Positions 18,174 to 25,821 of a DNA stretch of 64,000 nt are shown here, in pieces. Origin of the DNA: Prolixibacteraceae bacterium (GTDB lineage: Bacteria; Bacteroidota; Bacteroidia; Bacteroidales; Prolixibacteraceae). The position numbers and the translations under genes were made by a program. The stretch spans positions 1 to 64,000 of the forward strand of contig CANJNY010000002.1 in assembly GCA_947475715.1 (NCBI GenBank). The letters run 5' to 3'. Position 1 is the stretch's first letter. Each line of letters begins with the position of its first letter. Below the pieces are notes generated by a model. That model saw only the letters and a list, made by a program, of their open reading frames with translations. It searched no databases and was not told the origin of the DNA.

Positions 18174-19148
18174 TTAATCGAGATGAACAAATGGGTGCAA
18201 TGATAACGGTTTGCCTGCAAAAGGATGAAAATCATCTTTTAATCCAACCGGTTTCTGGTTCCGAATACTATAAACAATTTCGATTGACTTACGTGCCTGA
18301 TCAATCTCAAACCCATTCCCATTGAGAATCTCCTCGTAACTCCGGGTATGGAGATCAGTAAAACCTTCGCTAAACTCAATCTCCTCACCCTCAACTGTGA
18401 TTGAACGGAAGGTAGTCTTTCCTTTTTCTTTAACTTCAGGGGGTAATGTTTCACTATTGATACTCAAAAACCATCTGACCCTGGCTTTTTCCAGCAAAAG
18501 AATTCCGGAAGCCCTGTCGTGGGTGTGAATATTGACAATGTTCTCTTTAACATCACCAAAAATCCAGGTCAGCATATCAAAAAAATGGATCCCTATATTG
18601 GTGGCGATCCCCCCAGATTTCGAAATATCACCCTTCCAGGAGGTATAGTACCAATTTCCTCTGGATGTAATATAGGTTAGATCGATATCATAAATTTTAT
18701 CGGTAGGGGATGCCTTTATTTTATCTTTCAATGCGATGATTACGGGATGAAGGCGTAACTGCAAAATCGTGTAGATTTTTCTCCCGGTATCCATCGCTAC
18801 CCTCTGCAATGGCTCAATATTCCATGGGTTTAGCACCAATGGTTTTTCACATATCGCATGAGCTCCGCGTCTAAGCGCCACCCTGATATGGGCATCATGA
18901 AGATAATTAGGTGAAGTGATACTCATATAGTCGATCTCCAACCCATTATCATATTTTAGTTTTTCGAGGTAGCGATCAAACCTTTCAAATTCCACAAAAA
19001 ACTTTGTATCCGGAGAAAAACTGTCAATAACACCAACTCCATCGTACGGGTCGTATGCCGCAACAAGCTTATTTCCTGTATCCCTGATGGCTTTCATATG
19101 CCTTGGAGCGATGTATCCGGCTGCTCCGATCAATGCAAAATTTTTCAT
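18174..19148 (-). CDS. wbpB: UDP-N-acetylglucosaminuronate 3-dehydrogenase (WbpB/WlbA-like)
   Basis: Predicted to oxidise C3 of UDP-GlcNAcA using NAD, the first of three steps adding a 3-acetamido group. The 324 residues closely follow the WbpB/WlbA pattern I recall: NAD motif FALIGAAGYIAPRHMKAI at the N-terminus, the SITSPNYLHDAHI segment, catalytic Lys102 in CEKPLVLNP, and the diagnostic DLTYITSRGNWYYTSWKGD and GIATNIGIHFFDML. The C-terminal SITVEGEEIEFSEGFTDLHT also matches. Together with the acetyltransferase, aminotransferase and epimerase just upstream in the same operon, this assignment is more specific than Gfo/Idh/MocA family. Confidence 0.88.
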   Translation of the reverse strand: MKNFALIGAAGYIAPRHMKAIRDTGNKLVAAYDPYDGVGVIDSFSPDTKFFVEFERFDRYLEKLKYDNGLEIDYMSITSPNYLHDAHIRVALRRGAHAICEKPLVLNPWNIEPLQRVAMDTGRKIYTILQLRLHPVIIALKDKIKASPTDKIYDIDLTYITSRGNWYYTSWKGDISKSGGIATNIGIHFFDMLTWIFGDVKENIVNIHTHDRASGILLLEKARVRWFLSINSETLPPEVKEKGKTTFRSITVEGEEIEFSEGFTDLHTRSYEEILNGNGFEIDQARKSIEIVYSIRNQKPVGLKDDFHPFAGKPLSLHPFVHLD

Positions 19149-19149
19149 A

Positions 19150-19929
19150 TCAATTATTTAATTTAGCAATATAGGGTTCCGCAAGTATCATCTTACTTAG
19201 CGGGATAAAAAAGAGATCACCTTCAATCTCATTAAGGTTTGCTCCTGCAGGATAGAGGATTTCACCGGTAAGATAAAAACCCCTGTAGGTATATTTTGAA
19301 AGAAATTCACTGATCTCTTGTCTGTTAAGCGGCTCAATCTCAATCTGAATAATTGGTTGAAATGGCTTTATCAAAAATTCAATCTGAGGAATAATATGAA
19401 TCTCATAACCCTCTACATCACATTTAATGTAATCGCAGCGCTCCATGTTTGCAAAGATAGTTTCAGGTGTAAACATTCGCTCGGAAAATGTAAATTCCAA
19501 CGGTTCATTCTCATCCTTCTCCAGCACCCTAGTCAAACCATGACGAAGATATTTGTTACTCCTGGGAATTCCCATCGTAATGGGAACATCATCCTTTTCA
19601 CCTAGCGCAAAAGGTATTATTGTCGTATTTTTGAATCCTGAAGTATTGATATCCAATACCTTTCTAAAAAGAGTAACAGGTTCTACGCTAAACACCCTCC
19701 CATGTGGCCCAACTAATTGTGCAAAAAGGCGGGAGTAGTAACCCAAATTTGCCCCAATGTCGATCACATGATCACCCTTCGTGACGATTTTTTTTATAAA
19801 ATAATGACAATCGAAGTTTTTATTTGTTTTTAACCAACCCAAAGTGTAAGAAACGAAGAATAGTTTGCTCACAACAATCAGATAATTCCTGACCCCTAGA
19901 ATTTTATATAGTGCTTGCTTAATCAACAT
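19150..19929 (-). CDS. FkbM family methyltransferase
   Basis: A 259-residue SAM-dependent O-methyltransferase. Motif I is HVIDIGANLGYYSRLFAQLV (residues about 55-74), followed by the FSVEPVTLFRKVLD motif, and the C-terminal half has the family pattern CDYIKCDVEGYEIHIIPQ with the conserved Asp and Glu. Such enzymes methylate sugars or other glycan groups. It sits between wbpB-like and wbpD-like genes, with only 1 base to wbpB and 106 bases to the acetyltransferase, which suggests that a methylated version of the uronic-acid sugar or a neighbour sugar is made. Acceptor unknown. Confidence 0.82.
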   Translation of the reverse strand: MLIKQALYKILGVRNYLIVVSKLFFVSYTLGWLKTNKNFDCHYFIKKIVTKGDHVIDIGANLGYYSRLFAQLVGPHGRVFSVEPVTLFRKVLDINTSGFKNTTIIPFALGEKDDVPITMGIPRSNKYLRHGLTRVLEKDENEPLEFTFSERMFTPETIFANMERCDYIKCDVEGYEIHIIPQIEFLIKPFQPIIQIEIEPLNRQEISEFLSKYTYRGFYLTGEILYPAGANLNEIEGDLFFIPLSKMILAEPYIAKLNN

Positions 19930-20035
19930 CCTGTAATTATTTAACTGACATAATCTTTATACGTGAATTTTTAATGTTTTTATCGTCCTTTTTATTAAGC
20001 ATAAAATACTCCTGAACTTCTAATTTCAGATTATT

Positions 20036-20611
20036 TTACTCAATCTTCTCCACAATATTGTCAAATAACCTGTATTTTTCCTTGCTTTCAGGACATTCAG
20101 CTATTCCATCTTCATCAAATAGAAGTTTATGACCATATTCACTCACCCATCCCTTCTGCCGAGCGGGATTGCCGTAAAAGAGTGCATATGCAGGAACCTG
20201 CCTGGTGATCACAGCTCCAGCGCCTATCATAGCATAGTTTCCGATTTCGTTGCCGCAAACAATGGTTGCGTTGGCACCAATCGAAGCACCCTTGCGAACT
20301 ACTGTCTTCAGGTAGGCATCCTTACGGATAATCGCACTGCGAGGATTTATCACATTTGTAAAAACCATTGAAGGTCCGAGGAAAACATCGTCTTCGCAGA
20401 TCACCCCCGTATAAATTGAAACATTATTCTGAACTTTTACATTATCGCCAAGTATAACCTGCCGAGATATGACTACATTTTGTCCGATATTGCATCCTCT
20501 ACCTATCCTGCACCCTGACATAATATGACTAAAATGCCATATCCTAGTTCCTTCTCCAATTTCACAATCATCATCAATCACCGCAGATGGATGTGCAAAA
20601 TATTGTATCAT
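20036..20611 (-). CDS. wbpD: UDP-2-acetamido-3-amino-2,3-dideoxy-glucuronate N-acetyltransferase (WbpD/WlbB-like)
   Basis: Acetylates the 3-amino group with acetyl-CoA. The 191 residues are dominated by left-handed beta-helix hexapeptide repeats (for example [42 protein letters not shown]), as in the trimeric LbH acetyltransferases. [19 protein letters not shown] at the N-terminus, [21 protein letters not shown] and [19 protein letters not shown] are characteristic of WbpD/WlbB. Its start codon overlaps the end of the aminotransferase frame (ATGA at 20608-20611), so the two are translationally coupled. Confidence 0.88.
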   Translation of the reverse strand: MIQYFAHPSAVIDDDCEIGEGTRIWHFSHIMSGCRIGRGCNIGQNVVISRQVILGDNVKVQNNVSIYTGVICEDDVFLGPSMVFTNVINPRSAIIRKDAYLKTVVRKGASIGANATIVCGNEIGNYAMIGAGAVITRQVPAYALFYGNPARQKGWVSEYGHKLLFDEDGIAECPESKEKYRLFDNIVEKIE

Positions 20612-21738
20612 AATGTGTTAATTGATTTAATAAGAGAACTGAATACGTATTCCTGTTCAGCGCGGACCAATTCAGTGTGAATAGGCAGAGCCAGAACTTC
20701 ATTACACAACTTTTCAGAAACTGGAAAATCCCCTTGCTTATATCCCAGATAAGCATAGGCTTTTTGCAAATGAAGCGGCGAGGGGTAATAAATCATTGTA
20801 GGTACCCCCAGATTCTTAAGCTCTTCTTTTACCTTATCCCGCTCATTTAATCGAATAACATATTGATTATACGTATGATATGCTCCAATACCTTCCACAG
20901 GAGGAAAAACGGCAGAAAGATTTTGAAGAAGTTCTCCATAAATCATGCCCGCCTCCCTACGATGTTGGATGTAACTATCAAGACTATTAAGCTTTACGCT
21001 TAATATGGCAGCTTGCAGAGTATCTAACCTTGAATTACACCCAATCATCTCATAGCTATACTTTTGTCCCTGTCCATGACGTGAAATCATCAACGCTTTT
21101 TTTGCAAGATCCTCATCATTTGTGGAAAGCGCCCCTCCATCACCAAAACATCCGAGGTTCTTTGTAGGAAAAAATGAGTGGATGCTGATATCACCAATTG
21201 TTCCGGTCAATTTTCTTACCCCATTTGAAAATTTGTAAGCCGAACCAAGTGATTGCGCATTATCTTCGATCACTTTCAGACCATGGCGGCGGGCTATTTC
21301 AAGGATAGGTTCCATATTCGCCGGTTGACCGAACAAATGTACCACAACAATCGCCTTAGTTGCTGGGGTTATAACCTCTTCGATTAAATTCTCATTAATG
21401 TTGAAGGAATCTTCCCAAACATCTGCAAACACAGGCTTAATTCCAAGTAAGGCGGCTGCCTCGGCTGCTGCAACATAATTAAAGGTCGGCATAATCACTT
21501 CATCACCTGGATTGAAGCCAAGCGATTGGTAGGAAATTTGCAGGGCATCTGTTCCATTCGCACATGTAACTACATGTTTTGCCCCCAGATAACCGGCCAA
21601 TTGAAGACTAAACGCTTGAACAGGTTTTCCGTTTATAAAAGCTGAACTATCGATCACCTCCTGCATTGCCTGATCAACCTCCCCTTTTATTTTAAGATAT
21701 TGACCATGAAGGTCAACCATTTTTATTGAATTCACCAT
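20608..21738 (-). CDS. wbpE: UDP-3-keto-sugar aminotransferase (WbpE/DegT family)
   Basis: PLP-dependent transfer of the amino group from glutamate to the 3-keto sugar. The 376-residue protein is a DegT/DnrJ/EryC1 member. PLP contacts are the Gly-Thr-Asp of CANGTDALQ (residues 60-67), Asp159 in [10 protein letters not shown] and the Schiff-base Lys193 in [15 protein letters not shown]. The segment [12 protein letters not shown] is also typical. It lies between the epimerase gene (18 bases from its stop) and the acetyltransferase, giving a transaminase-acetyltransferase pair as in the wbp and wlb clusters. Confidence 0.9.
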   Translation of the reverse strand: MVNSIKMVDLHGQYLKIKGEVDQAMQEVIDSSAFINGKPVQAFSLQLAGYLGAKHVVTCANGTDALQISYQSLGFNPGDEVIMPTFNYVAAAEAAALLGIKPVFADVWEDSFNINENLIEEVITPATKAIVVVHLFGQPANMEPILEIARRHGLKVIEDNAQSLGSAYKFSNGVRKLTGTIGDISIHSFFPTKNLGCFGDGGALSTNDEDLAKKALMISRHGQGQKYSYEMIGCNSRLDTLQAAILSVKLNSLDSYIQHRREAGMIYGELLQNLSAVFPPVEGIGAYHTYNQYVIRLNERDKVKEELKNLGVPTMIYYPSPLHLQKAYAYLGYKQGDFPVSEKLCNEVLALPIHTELVRAEQEYVFSSLIKSINTL

Positions 21739-21756
21739 AATGCAGTTTTATCGCGT

Positions 21757-22833
21757 TTACAAATTTGCTAATAATTTTGCGATTGTTTCGGATGCATGTC
21801 CATTCCCGTAAAGATTCCTTGAAAAATCAGACGATTTTAACCTCATTTGCTCATATGCGGCAAGTATTTTTGGTTTATCACTCCCTGCAAGGATATTATA
21901 TCCAAAATCGACGAGTTCAGTCCATTCGGTCTCTACCCGCAAGGTTATGCAATGCTTTTGAAAGAAAAAAGCCTCCTTTTGTAATCCACCACTATCGGTA
22001 AAAACCAGGGAACAGTTCTTAATTAACTGAATCATGTCAAGATATCCAACGGGATCGATGGTATCAAACATAGGTGTTATATCGTTTTGCGCAAGAATAT
22101 TCCTTGTACGGGGGTGAAGTGGGAGAACAACAGGTATATTCAGGCTGATTTCATTCAATGCATCGATAATATTCCGGAGGTTTTGCGGATCAATTGTATT
22201 TTCCTGCCTGTGGATGGTTGCCAGAATAAAAGGTTTCTGAATCAATTTCAATTCTTTGAGCAGTGTTGAACTTTCATCCGACCGTTCACTATAAAACATA
22301 GCGGCATCCTGCATAACATCCCCGCTGTTTATAATCTGACAATCAAAATTGGCAAATCCTTCATTCGCAAGATTCTCAATGGCAGTAAGAGTTGGACAAA
22401 ACAGAATAGAGGAAATCCGGTCTGTGAGGATTCTGTTGATCTCTTCGGGCATCTTATTATTAAATGACCGGAGACCAGCCTCAATATGGGCGACACGAAT
22501 ATTCAACTTAGCAGCAGCCAGTGCACCGGCAAGGGTTGAGTTCGTATCTCCGTAAACGAGCAAAACATCCGGTTTTTCGGGAATAAGGATCTCTTCGATC
22601 TTCTCCAGCATCCTCCCGGTCATTGCACCGTGAGATAAATTACTGATTTCCAAATTGTATTTGGGTTTGGGAATTTGCATCTCCTGAAAAAACACCTCCG
22701 ACATATTGTTGTCAAAATGTTGTCCGGTGTGAATAATCACCTCCTCAATCCCTTCCTTCCCCAATGCACGGCTTACCACAGCCGCTTTTACAAATTGGGG
22801 ACGTGCTCCGACAATTGTAACAATTTTTATCAT
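21757..22833 (-). CDS. wbpI: UDP-N-acetylglucosamine-type 2-epimerase (WecB/WbpI family)
   Basis: Inverts C2 of a UDP-2-acetamido sugar. The protein has 358 residues and all main motifs: VGARPQFVKAAVVSRAL at the N-terminus, IIHTGQHFDNNMSEVFF, DTNSTLAGALAAAK and AHIEAGLRSFNNKMPEEINR (residues about 115-135), LFTDSGGLQKEAFFF near the C-terminus. In the wbp cluster this is WbpI, converting the GlcNAc(3NAc)A to the ManNAc(3NAc)A form. Ordinary WecB activity on UDP-GlcNAc is the alternative and is not excluded. The start ATG overlaps the stop of the glycosyltransferase upstream at 22830-22833. Confidence 0.85.
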   Translation of the reverse strand: MIKIVTIVGARPQFVKAAVVSRALGKEGIEEVIIHTGQHFDNNMSEVFFQEMQIPKPKYNLEISNLSHGAMTGRMLEKIEEILIPEKPDVLLVYGDTNSTLAGALAAAKLNIRVAHIEAGLRSFNNKMPEEINRILTDRISSILFCPTLTAIENLANEGFANFDCQIINSGDVMQDAAMFYSERSDESSTLLKELKLIQKPFILATIHRQENTIDPQNLRNIIDALNEISLNIPVVLPLHPRTRNILAQNDITPMFDTIDPVGYLDMIQLIKNCSLVFTDSGGLQKEAFFFQKHCITLRVETEWTELVDFGYNILAGSDKPKILAAYEQMRLKSSDFSRNLYGNGHASETIAKLLANL

Positions 22834-24128
22834 GATGTTATCGTATTCAAAATTGCGGCTATTTCTGCTGTAAGATTTTTCCGTGAATATTTTTCAATTC
22901 CTTTAGCGCTATTATTCAGCTCATTTCGCAGATATTTTTCATACATCGCTTTGACACCGTCCTCGATCCTTATGTTTTCGTCATAATCAAAAATGTCACC
23001 TGCGGCAGAATCTTTTAGTATCCGGGCCACATCACCTGATTTTGGGCCAATGGCTAAAACTGGCCTTCCTGATGCCAGGTATTCAAAAAATTTCCCTGTC
23101 AGAATTCCTTTGGCATTGGAGCTGTTATTTATGGCCAGTAGTAATATTGCCGATTCCTTCATCAGTTTTGAAACCTGATTATGTGGAACATAACTAATAT
23201 GATACACCTGTCCTGCCAGATTAAACCGCGCGAGATCTGCAAAAATTGTTTCGTCTACCTGGCCTACCAGTTTAATTTCAAGATCGTTCCTAAAGGTAGG
23301 AATAGATTCACACAACCTGGAGAGAGCTATCCAGAGTAACTTTGGATTACGATTGGGGGGCAAAGAACCTATATGTGCGATGGAAAATTTCGTATCCCGT
23401 TCCACTATGCCTGGGTCAATATCATCCGAATCATATCCGTTAGTGACCAGGTTGACATTGTGACCACCCATATTTTTATAGTTTATCTGCATATCACGGC
23501 TTACGACAACAACCGCATTTGAACCCTTTATAATCTTCAATTCCAGTTTTTTATGTTTTCTGTCAGCCCATGCAGAGATCTTCATATCTTTATAAAAATC
23601 AAAATCAGTCCATGGATCGCGGAAATCTGCAAGCCATGGAATATTAAGTCGCTCTGTGACTTTTAATGCAATCATGTGCATTGAATGTGGAGGCCCCGTA
23701 GAAACAATAGCATCAACCGGACTACTGTTCAAATAGTTAATAAGAAACTTAGCTGATGGTTTTATCCAGAATTTCCGGGCATCCGGAATAAAGAGATTTC
23801 CCCTGATCCAGATTGATAATCGCTCAATAAAACCGACAGTTTCTTTATGGGTCAAAAAGCCAGTATTGATTGTGGAGGTACTCTTTTGACCTGTGATTTT
23901 TTTATAGAGCCCATAAGGCTCCCAAATAGATGTTTTAATAACCTCAATGCCTTCAGGGATATCAGCCTGCAAAGTTTCATCAATCAACGAAAATCCTGGG
24001 TCTGACGGCGTATAAATAACCGGTTCCCACCCAAATTGGCGCAGGTACTTCGCAAACTTGAGCCACCGCTGAACTCCGGCTCCGCCACTAGGGGGCCAGT
24101 AATAAGTAATTATAAGTACTTTTTTCAT
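22830..24128 (-). CDS. Glycosyltransferase family 4
   Basis: A 432-residue GT-B glycosyltransferase. The N-terminal half starts KKVLIITYYWPPSGGAGVQRWLKFAKYLRQFGWEPVIYTP, a typical GT4 opening, with VDAIVSTGPPHSMHMIAL and WLADFRDPWTDFDFYK. The C-terminal half has FSIAHIGSLPPNRNPKLLW, EIKLVGQVDETIF, then GKFFEYLASGRPVLAIGPKSGDVA with the conserved Glu and Gly-Pro. It is the first leftward gene of the uronic-acid operon, whose ATGA overlap joins it to the epimerase. Donor sugar unknown. A 57-base gap separates it from the tsaB gene. Confidence 0.9.
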   Translation of the reverse strand: MKKVLIITYYWPPSGGAGVQRWLKFAKYLRQFGWEPVIYTPSDPGFSLIDETLQADIPEGIEVIKTSIWEPYGLYKKITGQKSTSTINTGFLTHKETVGFIERLSIWIRGNLFIPDARKFWIKPSAKFLINYLNSSPVDAIVSTGPPHSMHMIALKVTERLNIPWLADFRDPWTDFDFYKDMKISAWADRKHKKLELKIIKGSNAVVVVSRDMQINYKNMGGHNVNLVTNGYDSDDIDPGIVERDTKFSIAHIGSLPPNRNPKLLWIALSRLCESIPTFRNDLEIKLVGQVDETIFADLARFNLAGQVYHISYVPHNQVSKLMKESAILLLAINNSSNAKGILTGKFFEYLASGRPVLAIGPKSGDVARILKDSAAGDIFDYDENIRIEDGVKAMYEKYLRNELNNSAKGIEKYSRKNLTAEIAAILNTITS

Positions 24129-24185
24129 TTCTTAGGGTATATTTTATCAACCTAAAGATATTTTGTAAAAGCCAAGTACCCATAA

Positions 24186-24911
24186 TTAAGCGGGAGTACC
24201 AGATTTAAAAATATTTTTTACAGGTACGGTTGCCACAAAATCTTTTAGATAAAAAGGCTCATAATAGGCCACATCTGAAAATTGACCAGCCTGAAAGTAC
24301 TTCTCAGCAATTGGAACCATGTTGATCGCGGAGGTATAAATATCCGGAACAAAAACCGCATTAGGATGAATTATAGCTTCACGACATTTAGAAGCCCCAT
24401 TTCCAAAGAAGAAGACTTGATTACTTTGAAGCATATTAAAATAAGACTCATGATCAATAATATCTGCCTGAATTTCCCGATATAATCTGCCATTAATATC
24501 ATAAAAGGCAGTATAAACTTCCATCCGACGGGCATCGATCATTGGACAAAAAAGGAGCTTATCCGGGTTATCCAAATAGATTTTTTCAAGATTTTGAGCC
24601 ACATGTAAAGCCATCGCTTCAAGTGATGTAATGGTAATAAGGGGTAATTGCAATGCGTAACAAATACCTTTTGCAACTGATACACCGATACGCAGCCCGG
24701 TATACGAACCGGGTCCTCCTGAGACTGCCACAGCTTCAATCTTTGCCTTGCCCAGATTTGGATCATTGAGTAATTCATTAATAAACAACGTTAATAGACC
24801 AGCATGATTTTGCCCTGCCAGATTCTCACGATGATTTATAACCCTCCCATCCCTTGCCAGAGCTACAGAACATACCTCTGTGGAAGTTTCTATATTTAGA
24901 ATCAGAGCCAT
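24186..24911 (-). CDS. tsaB: tRNA threonylcarbamoyladenosine biosynthesis protein TsaB
   Basis: Universal partner of TsaD and TsaE in making t6A37 on ANN-decoding tRNAs. The 241-residue protein has the ASKHA fold N-terminal half beginning LILNIETSTEVCSVAL (phosphate-1 loop) and the diagnostic GGPGSYTGLRIGVSVAKGICYAL near residues 65-90, followed by ITSLEAMAL. Lack of the metal-binding His motifs of TsaD identifies TsaB rather than TsaD. It is not in an operon with the glycan genes as far as the 57-base gap and the change in function suggest. Confidence 0.95.
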   Translation of the reverse strand: MALILNIETSTEVCSVALARDGRVINHRENLAGQNHAGLLTLFINELLNDPNLGKAKIEAVAVSGGPGSYTGLRIGVSVAKGICYALQLPLITITSLEAMALHVAQNLEKIYLDNPDKLLFCPMIDARRMEVYTAFYDINGRLYREIQADIIDHESYFNMLQSNQVFFFGNGASKCREAIIHPNAVFVPDIYTSAINMVPIAEKYFQAGQFSDVAYYEPFYLKDFVATVPVKNIFKSGTPA

Positions 24912-25065
24912 TAACTTTTTTTACAAAGATGAGAAATATTTAAAAAATTATAATCATTTTCGAACCTTGTTTGTTAAACTATAACTTACGGGTGGAATTT
25001 AGATCACTTTTTTCATTGGATTATAATTTTAAGCCACCTTGGATAACCAGATTTAACAAACAACT

Positions 25066-25821
25066 ATGCTAAAAACAGTTATTATTGATGATGATTATGT
25101 ATCAAGATTAATTTTGAGAGAAATGCTCGGGAAATTTCTTGATAACATTGAAATTATTGGAGAAGCAGGCACAGTTGCAGAAGGAGTTCAATTAATTGAA
25201 AAGACAAATCCAGATTTAGTTTTATTAGATATCAGTATGTCCGATGGAACTGGCTTTGATCTGTTGGATAAATTAAAGCTTATCAACTTTAAACTTATAT
25301 TTATTACTGCTTACAGCGAATATGCCGTTAAAGCGTTCAAATATTCGGCATTTGATTATATCATTAAGCCGATTAATGTTGACGAGTTGACTATGGCGAT
25401 TAAACGTATTCCACATATTAATCAAGTTGATAATAAAGCAAGCGTTGATTCTTTGAAAGAAAATTTACTTTCAGTAGATGAAAACGGCTCTAAAACTGTC
25501 GCATTGCCAGAAATAAATGGATTTGCTATAATAACTGTTGGAGATATTATCCGATGTGAAGGTAAAAGAAACTATACACGGATTATTTTTAAAGATAATA
25601 CTGAAAAAGTAGTCAGTCGTACCTTGCTTGAATTTGAACATCTGCTAGCTCCGCTTGGATTTATCCGGATTCACAGGAGCCATTTAGTAAATTTTCCGAA
25701 TGTTGTCAGATATTTAAAATCTGATGGTGGAATGGTGGAACTTAAAAGTGGTGAACTTTTAAAAGTTTCTCCGAAACACAAGGAAAATTTACTAAATAAA
25801 CTGCTCTGCAATAAGCTCTAA
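25066..25821 (+). CDS. LytTR-type response regulator
   Basis: A 251-residue two-domain regulator. The receiver domain has acidic pocket Asp8-Asp10, phosphoacceptor Asp55 in LVLLDISMSDG, and Lys101 in FDYIIKPI. A linker of about 30 residues follows, then a LytTR DNA-binding domain (residues about 140-250) with FIRIHRSHLVNFPNV and LKSGELLKVSPKHKENL, the usual LytTR core. No sensor kinase lies nearby, so it is an orphan regulator. It converges with the phosphorylase gene, and the two stop codons overlap by 4 bases. Targets unknown. Confidence 0.93.
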   Translation: MLKTVIIDDDYVSRLILREMLGKFLDNIEIIGEAGTVAEGVQLIEKTNPDLVLLDISMSDGTGFDLLDKLKLINFKLIFITAYSEYAVKAFKYSAFDYIIKPINVDELTMAIKRIPHINQVDNKASVDSLKENLLSVDENGSKTVALPEINGFAIITVGDIIRCEGKRNYTRIIFKDNTEKVVSRTLLEFEHLLAPLGFIRIHRSHLVNFPNVVRYLKSDGGMVELKSGELLKVSPKHKENLLNKLLCNKL

